From Desulfobacterales bacterium (lineage in GTDB: Bacteria; Desulfobacterota; Desulfobacteria; Desulfobacterales; Desulfobacteraceae), in contig JAKSBB010001227.1 in NCBI GenBank assembly GCA_022361315.1, positions 1 to 5,307 on the forward strand: a DNA stretch of 5,307 bases. The letters are read 5' to 3'. Below the pieces are notes generated by a model. The model was given only the letters and a program-made list of their open reading frames with translations, did not search any database and was not told where the DNA came from. The number at the start of each line of letters is the position of its first letter. Position 1 is the first letter of the stretch. A program made the position numbers and the translations under genes. This document shows positions 1 to 5,307 of this stretch, piece by piece.

Positions 1-3000
1 ATACAGTTCATGGGAAAAAAAGATCCTTCGCCCTGCAAACCCGCCCCATATTGACGGCACCCTTTGTGGCCGTGGGGAAGACCAATGCAAAAAAAATTAA
101 CGGGATAAAAGATTTTAAACAATTCAGGATCGTTCTGGTCAAGGGATTCCAGCAATCCACAACCCTTCATGAATTAATGCCGGACCTGGACTATCTCTGG
201 GTGGACAACATTGATCAGGCTTATAGATCGCTGCGGCAGGGCAAGGCGGATTACTACCTCGACAATGCCACCCACGCAGGGTATTTTATCAATCGCAACC
301 TGATTTTTGATCTGGAGATTTCCGGCGTTTTGCCCTCCCATGAGATGGGGGAGTTGAACATCCGTTTCGCCGTAAATGAAAAACATCCCCGGCTTCACGC
401 CATTATAGATAAAGCCCTCGGCAGGATTCCGGATCATGAACTGGCACGGATGAGATCGCAATGGTTGTTTAAAACTCAGTCTCATCCCACGAAACCCGTA
501 TTGTTCACACCGGAAGAACAGGCGTTCCTCAAAGCCCATCCCGTTATCCGGGTTCACAATGAAAAGGCCTGGTCCCCGTTCAACTATTTTGAATATGGTT
601 CCCCAAGGGGGCTGTCAATCGATTACATGGACCTATTGTCTGAACGGCTCGGTATAAAAATTAAATATATTACCGGTCCGAGCTGGGATGAGTTTTTAGG
701 CATGATCAAAAACAGGCAACTGGACGTCATGCTCAACATGGTCAGGACAGAGAGCCGCGAAAATTACACGTTATTTACAGCCCCCTACGTAAGAAACCCC
801 AATGTGTTTATCAGTTCCCAAAAGGATGCCTATAAGCAGATTGAGCAACTTTTCGGCAAGACCGTATCCTATACCAAGGGTTTTTTCTACGAAGAAGTGC
901 TGACCCAAAACTACCCCCGGATCAAACGGCTGCCGGTGGAAAATACCCTGGCCTCCCTGAAGGCCGTCAATTTCGGCAATGCGGATGCCGCTCTGGGGGA
1001 AGAGGCTGTGGTGCGGAGCCTGATGGCAAAGAACCAGCTTTCGGACCTGCATATCTCCGGTGAGGTCAATATCGGGAATCCGGACTTTGCCAACCTGAGG
1101 ATCGGGGTGCGTAAGGATTGGCCGTTGCTGCATTCCGCTATCAACAAAGCCATGGCAGCGGTATCTCCCCGTAAGACGGCTGAGATTCAGGAGAAATGGC
1201 TGCAGCAGACCGCCGGGAACGCCGTTGAAATCCCATTAACGGATGACGAGCAGCTCTGGCTCAGCTATCACCCGGTTATTAAAGTCAGCAATGAGATGAA
1301 ATACGAACCCTTTGACTTCATGATTGCAGATCAGCCTGTGGGCTACGGTGTCGATCTGCTGAATCTGCTGGCCCGGAAGATCGGAATGAGAGTTGAATAT
1401 GTCAACGGCTATACCTGGGCTCAGTTGATCTCCCTGTTCAAAAAAGGCGAGCTTGACCTGCTCCACTCTCTTTATAAAACACCGGAACGCGAGGCGTTCG
1501 GTCTTTATTCCAATGATTACAGGCGGCATAAAAGTCATTATATTACCCGTAAGCAAGCCCCGGAAATAAAGGATATCAAAGCCCTTTACGGCAAAACCGT
1601 TGCAGTGGGAAAAGGGTGGATGCTGGAAGCGTATTTATTGCGCCATCATCCACAAATCAAATTATTCCGGGCAGACAGTATGGAAGGGGTTCTGGATGCG
1701 GTATCCACCGGCAAGGCATATGCAACCGTTGAAAATCATGATGTGTCCAGTTACTGGATCAGGAAGAAGGGGTTTACCGATCTTAGGATCTCCGGCTGGG
1801 CAAAGGAGGTGGATAAGGGAAGGAACAGGACCTACCACTTTATGGCCCAGAAACATGCCCCGGAACTCATTTCAATGCTGAACAAGGCCCTGGCGAGCCT
1901 CACCCCCGGGGACATTGAAAAGCTGGAACGCAAATGGTTTGGAAAACCTGAAGAAAAAAAGGGGGCGCATGAGAAACGAATTCCCCTCACCCCCGAGGAA
2001 CAGGCATACCTGGCCCAAAAAGGAGGGATCAAGATGTGCGTGCTCCCGGACTGGCTGCCCTACGAACGGATCAATAAAAAAGGGAAGCATGAAGGCATTG
2101 CCGCCGAGATGATCGGGCTGATGGAGCAACGCCTCAACACAAATTTCGAACTTTACCAGACCAAGGAATGGGCCGATTCCCTCCGTTTCATCCGTGAACG
2201 AAAATGTGATATTCTACCCATCGCCATAGACATGGCCTATCGACATGAATTCCTTGATTTTACAACCCCTTACATCATAGAACCTTTTGTCATCGCCACC
2301 AAACATGAAGCCCAGTTCCTGAGGGATGCCTCGGAAATCGGCAGGAACAGGGTCGGAGTGATTAAAAGCTATGCCACTGCGGACAAATTAAAAGCCCAAT
2401 ACCCCGATATGCAGATCGTTGATGTGGAGAACGCAAGGGACGGACTGGAAAAGGTTCAGGCCGGCAGTATCTTCGGATATATCGATAACCTCCCGGTCAT
2501 CGCATATACCATCCAGAAACACGGGATGATGGATCTGAAGGTCAACGGACGCCTTGAGTTTGAGATCGACCTTTCAGTGGCCACCCGCAATGATGAACCC
2601 CTGCTGGCAACCATCATGCAAAAGGCCACCGATTCCATCACGGATACGGAAAGACAGCAAATCGTCAACAGGTGGGTATCGGTTACCTATGAAGAGGGAA
2701 TCAACGCCATATTGATCTGGCGGATTCTGGCCGGGGTGGCTGTACTCTTCTGTTTCATCATGTTCTGGGTTCGCCGGATCACCGTGATGAACAGAAAAAT
2801 CAAGGCGGCCAATCTGAAGGCGGAAGCCGCTAACCTGGCAAAAGGCGAATTCCTGGCCAACATGAGCCATGAAATCCGTACGCCTATGAACGCCATTGTC
2901 GGATTGGCCGGACTTGCCCTGCAGACGGATTTATCGCCGAAGCAATATGATTATTTAAAAAAAATAGAAACATCGGCGGATTCTTTACTGGGGATCATCA

Positions 3001-5051
3001 ACGATATTCTTGATTTTTCAAAAATCGAGGCCGGAAAACTGAGTATGGAATCCATCGACTTCAACCTCAGGGATATTCTTGACCAGGTCGCCGACCTCAT
3101 CAGTATCAAAGCTGAAGAGAAACAAATTGAGTTCCTCTTCAATGTAGCCGCCAATGTTCCCCACCATCTGAAAGGAGATCCCCTGCGCCTGAATCAGGTA
3201 TTGATCAACTTGACCGGCAATGCAGTGAAATTCACGGAGAACGGACAAATCGTTGTCAGCATAAAAAACCTTTCCCCTCCCGCAACAAATACCGTTACTC
3301 TTGAATTCTCCATAGAGGACAGTGGTATCGGCATGACCCATGATCAGGTGGCGAACCTTTTCAATGCCTTTTCACAGGCAGACACCTCAACGACCCGGAA
3401 ATACGGAGGTACCGGTCTCGGGCTGTCAATATCCAAGCACCTTGTGGAAATGATGAATGGTGAGATCCGGGTGGAGAGTATTGTTGGGGAAGGAAGCAGG
3501 TTTATTTTCACGGCCCGGTTTGATTCCCGGTCAGGCCCAAAAAACGACGATCATGAATTGCCCGCATATATTGGGGATAAGCAGGTTCTGATCGTGGATG
3601 ACAATGCTGCGGCACGTGAGATTCTTGCACATATGCTCAGGGGATTCGGATATGAGGTTCATCAGGTGTCAACAGGACGTAAAGCCATTGAGGTCCTGGA
3701 ACAAAGTGCCGTCTCTGCCCCCTATGAACTCATCTTTATGGACTGGAAAATGCCGGGAATGGACGGGATTGAAACCTCAAAACGAATCAAAACCAATCCC
3801 CGGCTATCCAAAATCCCGGCCATCCTTATGGTGACGGCTTACGGGCGCAACGAGCTACAACAAACGGCCCTGGAGGCCGGAATTGACGGATTTCTAACCA
3901 AACCGGTAAACCCGTCACTCCTCTTTGACGCCCTCATGGATATCTTTGGTAAAGGTGAGGGCATCAGTTTAAGGACGACAAGGGAAAAAGATAGAGTCCG
4001 GGGACTTGAAAAAATAAAAGGCGCCAGAGTTTTAGTGGCAGAAGATAATGAGATCAATCAACAGGTGGCCTTAGAGACCCTTGAGATGGCCGGGTTTTGG
4101 GTAACAATAGCCCCAAATGGTAAACAAGCGGTCCAGAAAATTGGCCGGGAAAAATATGATCTCATTCTCATGGATATCAATATGCCTGTAATGGACGGAT
4201 TCGACGCCACCCGGGCCATCCGAAATATGCCTGAAAACAAGGCACTGCCCATTGTGGCCATGACGGCTCATGCGGTTACCGGATATCGTGAAAAATGTCT
4301 GGCTGCCGGGATGAATGATTATATTACCAAGCCGTTCAAACAAAAGGATCTGTTTGGCTGTCTGGTGAAATGGATTAAGCCGGGAGAACGAGAAGTAATC
4401 CAACGCCGAATCAACACGGATCAAGAGGCAGGTGTTCAGTTTCCTGAAACTGCCCAAGGAATTGACATCAACACAGGCCTAAACATCGCCGGTGGTTCAA
4501 AGGTATCTTATGCGAAGATCCTGACCCTGTTTTATAGAAGGAATAAACCGGGAACCCGGAACCTTACCCAAGCCATTAATGCCGGTGACTTTAACACTGC
4601 CACCCGCCTGGTTCACTCGATGAAAAGCGTTGCCGGCAATATCGGTGCCGCACACTTACATCGCATCAGCGCTGAGTTGGAACCCCTGTTGAAAGCAAAG
4701 AAACTTGATGAGGCCGAAGGCCTGTTAAGGGATTATGAAACCGGGTTAAAGGAAGTCACAGATACCATCGAGAGTATACTCGGTCCGGATCTGAAAACAG
4801 CACCGGATGAACCATCTGCGGAGATTGATATTGAAACGGCTGCCCGGATTGCAAACCAACTGACAGAAACCATTGAATCAGACCTGGGCAGATCCAGATC
4901 TCTTTTAACGGACCTGAAAAAGGTCATGGGAAACCTTTCCGAAATTACTGAAATTGAAGAGGCAATAGACGACTTTGACGATGAAGAGGCATTGTTGAAA
5001 CTTGAACGACTCAAGACTGCTTACAATTTACCCAAAAACATTGACAGATAA
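1..5051 (+). CDS. Multi-VFT hybrid sensor histidine kinase (BvgS/EvgS-like), 5'-truncated by the window edge
   Basis: This is an inner-membrane sensor kinase expected to bind small solutes in the periplasm and pass phosphate along a His-Asp-His relay to a separate response regulator. The frame is open from base 3 to the TAA at 5049-5051. Residues here are numbered with the TTG at base 51 as residue 1, but that TTG is not the start: the codons before it read as the [13 protein letters not shown] segment, matching [13 protein letters not shown] of the next domain. Order: VFT1 second half (to ~139), VFT2 (~151-385), VFT3 (~395-630), VFT4 (~645-877), transmembrane helix (~886-907, then RR), HisKA (~931-997, His940 in SHEIRTPMN), HATPase_c (~1042-1158; Asn1057, DSGIG at 1090-1094, GGTGLGL at 1119-1125), REC1 (~1177-1298, Asp1231), REC2 (~1325-1443, Asp1375), HPt (~1480-1575, His1522), acidic tail to 1666. 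No PAS or HAMP domain lies between membrane and kinase. The kinase call is very secure; the ligands are unknown. Confidence 0.96.
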   Translation, partial: TVHGKKRSFALQTRPILTAPFVAVGKTNAKKINGIKDFKQFRIVLVKGFQQSTTLHELMPDLDYLWVDNIDQAYRSLRQGKADYYLDNATHAGYFINRNLIFDLEISGVLPSHEMGELNIRFAVNEKHPRLHAIIDKALGRIPDHELARMRSQWLFKTQSHPTKPVLFTPEEQAFLKAHPVIRVHNEKAWSPFNYFEYGSPRGLSIDYMDLLSERLGIKIKYITGPSWDEFLGMIKNRQLDVMLNMVRTESRENYTLFTAPYVRNPNVFISSQKDAYKQIEQLFGKTVSYTKGFFYEEVLTQNYPRIKRLPVENTLASLKAVNFGNADAALGEEAVVRSLMAKNQLSDLHISGEVNIGNPDFANLRIGVRKDWPLLHSAINKAMAAVSPRKTAEIQEKWLQQTAGNAVEIPLTDDEQLWLSYHPVIKVSNEMKYEPFDFMIADQPVGYGVDLLNLLARKIGMRVEYVNGYTWAQLISLFKKGELDLLHSLYKTPEREAFGLYSNDYRRHKSHYITRKQAPEIKDIKALYGKTVAVGKGWMLEAYLLRHHPQIKLFRADSMEGVLDAVSTGKAYATVENHDVSSYWIRKKGFTDLRISGWAKEVDKGRNRTYHFMAQKHAPELISMLNKALASLTPGDIEKLERKWFGKPEEKKGAHEKRIPLTPEEQAYLAQKGGIKMCVLPDWLPYERINKKGKHEGIAAEMIGLMEQRLNTNFELYQTKEWADSLRFIRERKCDILPIAIDMAYRHEFLDFTTPYIIEPFVIATKHEAQFLRDASEIGRNRVGVIKSYATADKLKAQYPDMQIVDVENARDGLEKVQAGSIFGYIDNLPVIAYTIQKHGMMDLKVNGRLEFEIDLSVATRNDEPLLATIMQKATDSITDTERQQIVNRWVSVTYEEGINAILIWRILAGVAVLFCFIMFWVRRITVMNRKIKAANLKAEAANLAKGEFLANMSHEIRTPMNAIVGLAGLALQTDLSPKQYDYLKKIETSADSLLGIINDILDFSKIEAGKLSMESIDFNLRDILDQVADLISIKAEEKQIEFLFNVAANVPHHLKGDPLRLNQVLINLTGNAVKFTENGQIVVSIKNLSPPATNTVTLEFSIEDSGIGMTHDQVANLFNAFSQADTSTTRKYGGTGLGLSISKHLVEMMNGEIRVESIVGEGSRFIFTARFDSRSGPKNDDHELPAYIGDKQVLIVDDNAAAREILAHMLRGFGYEVHQVSTGRKAIEVLEQSAVSAPYELIFMDWKMPGMDGIETSKRIKTNPRLSKIPAILMVTAYGRNELQQTALEAGIDGFLTKPVNPSLLFDALMDIFGKGEGISLRTTREKDRVRGLEKIKGARVLVAEDNEINQQVALETLEMAGFWVTIAPNGKQAVQKIGREKYDLILMDINMPVMDGFDATRAIRNMPENKALPIVAMTAHAVTGYREKCLAAGMNDYITKPFKQKDLFGCLVKWIKPGEREVIQRRINTDQEAGVQFPETAQGIDINTGLNIAGGSKVSYAKILTLFYRRNKPGTRNLTQAINAGDFNTATRLVHSMKSVAGNIGAAHLHRISAELEPLLKAKKLDEAEGLLRDYETGLKEVTDTIESILGPDLKTAPDEPSAEIDIETAARIANQLTETIESDLGRSRSLLTDLKKVMGNLSEITEIEEAIDDFDDEEALLKLERLKTAYNLPKNIDR
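3..2681 (+). repeat. Tandem array of SBP_bac_3 / Venus flytrap sensor domains (one partial, three complete)
   Basis: This is a protein-level repeat of about 244-250 residues, not a DNA repeat. Complete units open with a linker: [18 protein letters not shown] (base 501), [18 protein letters not shown] (1233), [18 protein letters not shown] (1983). Each unit closes with a tryptophan helix: [32 protein letters not shown]. In between, each complete unit has the lobe-1 motif with a conserved arginine (R236, R480, R731) that in family members contacts the ligand carboxylate. Every unit has a lobe-2 segment of the type DL.ISG followed by a helix such as INKAL. VFT2 and VFT3 resemble each other most. 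VFT4 belongs to a different-looking subgroup ([10 protein letters not shown], then KCDILP, then FTTPY). VFT1 lacks its first lobe only because the window begins inside it. The array is predicted to be periplasmic. Confidence 0.9.
2706..2771 (+). other. Transmembrane helix and short membrane-to-kinase linker start
   Basis: Residues ~886-907 of the kinase ([20 protein letters not shown] and two more) form the only clear hydrophobic helix in the visible protein. They are followed directly by Arg908-Arg909, which fits the positive-inside rule and puts the kinase in the cytoplasm. One internal arginine (R891) sits near the periplasmic end. A second, N-terminal membrane segment or cleaved signal peptide must lie upstream of the window. 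Confidence 0.88.
2841..3524 (+). other. Histidine kinase catalytic core (HisKA + HATPase_c)
   Basis: The HisKA H-box reads [14 protein letters not shown], with the phosphoacceptor His940 encoded by CAT at 2868-2870. The second DHp helix carries [12 protein letters not shown]. The ATP-binding domain has the N-box [16 protein letters not shown] (Asn1057), the G1 box DSGIGM, the F-box LFNAFSQAD and the G2 box [10 protein letters not shown]. Every motif needed for ATP binding and autophosphorylation is intact, so an active kinase is expected. Confidence 0.97.
3579..3944 (+). other. Receiver domain 1 (REC1)
   Basis: The domain begins KQVLIVDDN with the acidic pair Asp1183-Asp1184. The phosphoacceptor is Asp1231 (GAC at 3741-3743) in [10 protein letters not shown]. 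The switch threonine is T1262 (LMVTAYG) and the conserved lysine is K1284 (LTKPVN). It therefore looks competent for phosphorylation. It follows the ATPase domain after a linker of about 20 residues. Confidence 0.94.
4023..4379 (+). other. Receiver domain 2 (REC2)
   Basis: The domain begins [16 protein letters not shown] with Glu1331-Asp1332. The phosphoacceptor is Asp1375 (GAT at 4173-4175) in [11 protein letters not shown]. The switch threonine is T1405 (AMTAHAV) and the lysine is K1427 (ITKPFK). EDNEINQ and MTAHA are typical of receivers that exchange phosphate with an HPt domain, so REC2 is the likelier relay intermediate, with REC1 possibly regulatory. That division of labour is inference. 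Confidence 0.95.
4488..4775 (+). other. HPt phosphotransfer domain
   Basis: The domain opens after [13 protein letters not shown] and carries the phosphoacceptor His1522 (CAC at 4614-4616) in [14 protein letters not shown], with the following Lys1525 conserved. The usual Gly after that lysine is Ser here, a mild departure from the HxxKG pattern. It should receive phosphate from a receiver domain and hand it to an external response regulator that is not in this window. Confidence 0.92.
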
Positions 5052-5060
5052 GGTCAAATA

Positions 5061-5100
5061 CAGTGGCTTGTTTTCATCCCGTTTGAAATAAACACCACTG
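5061..5100 (+). terminator. Imperfect inverted repeat in the gap between the two genes (weak terminator candidate)
   Basis: CAGTGG at 5061-5066 pairs perfectly with CCACTG at 5095-5100. Inside it, GTTT/AAAC and TCA/TGA can pair further with bulges around a loop of about seven bases. The hairpin begins nine bases after the kinase stop codon. No T-run follows (the next bases are CATTTAAACC), so an intrinsic terminator is doubtful. It could be an mRNA-stabilising or attenuating hairpin, or chance. The rest of the 97-base gap shows no convincing promoter. Confidence 0.3.
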
Positions 5101-5138
5101 CATTTAAACCCTGCAACCCTATCTGTGAAAGGCCGTTT

Positions 5139-5142
5139 GGAG
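5139..5142 (+). promoter_or_regulatory. Ribosome binding site of the downstream PAS gene
   Basis: GGAG lies six bases upstream of the ATG at 5149-5151. This supports that ATG over the in-frame GTG at 5125. The upstream in-frame TAA at 5089-5091 bounds the possible starts. Confidence 0.7.
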
Positions 5143-5148
5143 TGCGTC

Positions 5149-5307
5149 ATGACAAAGAAACCAACCTATGATGAACTGGAAGAAAAAATCCGGGTGTTGG
5201 AAAAAGAAAAAGCGGCATTTTCACGAAAAGAACAGAAGGAGCACGAAAATGAGAGTAGCTTCATCCTGTTTTTCAAATCGGCACCGATCCCCATAGCCTA
5301 TGCCACA
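5149..5307 (+). CDS. Probable PAS-domain signalling protein, 3'-truncated by the window edge
   Basis: Only the first 53 codons are visible and the frame is open to the window edge. The protein begins MTKKPTYDELEEKIRVLEKE. Residues ~8-35 are highly charged with leucine/isoleucine heptad spacing (L10, I14, L17), which indicates a short coiled coil. Residues ~38-53 (FILFFKSAPIPIAYAT) look like the opening helix and first strand of a PAS domain. There is no signal peptide or membrane segment in this part. Such N termini, with a KPTYEELE-type start then a coiled coil and PAS domain, are in my knowledge common on PAS-containing histidine kinases and other signalling proteins of sulfate-reducing Desulfobacterota. 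The output domain (kinase, GGDEF, sigma-54 activator or other) is outside the window. The start is chosen for its GGAG site and an in-frame stop 60 bases upstream. The 97-base spacing allows, but does not prove, co-transcription with the hybrid kinase. Confidence 0.8.
   Translation, partial: MTKKPTYDELEEKIRVLEKEKAAFSRKEQKEHENESSFILFFKSAPIPIAYAT

Noticed and set aside
51..53. TTG as the start codon of the large gene
   Set aside because: The frame is open upstream to base 3, and the upstream residues match the conserved FT.PY segment of the SBP_bac_3 fold. There is no ribosome binding site before it (CCCGCCCCATA).
10..54. ATG at base 10 as a gene start
   Set aside because: It is in another frame and stops at the TGA at 52-54 after 14 codons, inside coding sequence of the kinase.
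174..1133. Long open frames on the minus strand opposite the sensor domains
   Set aside because: They lie antisense to a well-supported conserved coding region, show no recognisable domain and are explained by codon composition of the + strand gene.
3598..3834. Separate + strand open frame inside REC1
   Set aside because: It is a frame-shifted shadow of the receiver domain; the REC motifs are intact in the main frame.
5041..5069. TTGACA at 5041-5046 as the -35 box of a promoter for the downstream gene
   Set aside because: It lies in the last codons of the kinase gene, and no TATAAT-like -10 element occurs 16-18 bases downstream (TGGCTT region).
5064..5080. Sigma-54 type promoter (TGGC near 5064)
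   Set aside because: The required GC dinucleotide ten bases after the GG is absent; the sequence there is TC.

Overview
The window holds one very large open reading frame on the + strand, cut off by the left edge, then a 97-base gap and the first 53 codons of a second + strand gene. I see no tRNA, rRNA, CRISPR array, insertion sequence or phage sequence.

The large gene (bases 1-5051) encodes a BvgS/EvgS-like hybrid sensor histidine kinase. In order, the visible part carries: half of a periplasmic SBP_bac_3 (Venus flytrap, VFT) domain, three complete VFT domains, one transmembrane helix, a HisKA dimerisation/phosphoacceptor domain, a HATPase_c domain, two receiver domains, an HPt domain and an acidic helical tail. 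All phosphorelay residues are present, so it should run a full His-Asp-His relay. The signal peptide, the first half of VFT1 and any further upstream sensor domains lie outside the window. The TTG at base 51 is not the real start, because the domain homology continues upstream in frame to the window edge.

The second gene (from base 5149) starts with a coiled coil and then what looks like the opening of a PAS domain. It is probably another cytoplasmic or hybrid signalling protein.

The style of these proteins (a KPTYDELEEKI-type N terminus before a PAS domain, long multi-VFT hybrid kinases, base composition near 50% GC) suggests a sulfate-reducing Desulfobacterota (former Deltaproteobacteria) genome. 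This is inference from family resemblance only. Two sensory genes in a row point to a signal-transduction locus. No cognate DNA-binding response regulator, transporter or enzyme is visible, so the ligand and output cannot be deduced.

Nothing here amounts to a demonstrably new system. The points most worth a second look are the stacked and divergent sensor domains and the very short connection from membrane to kinase.
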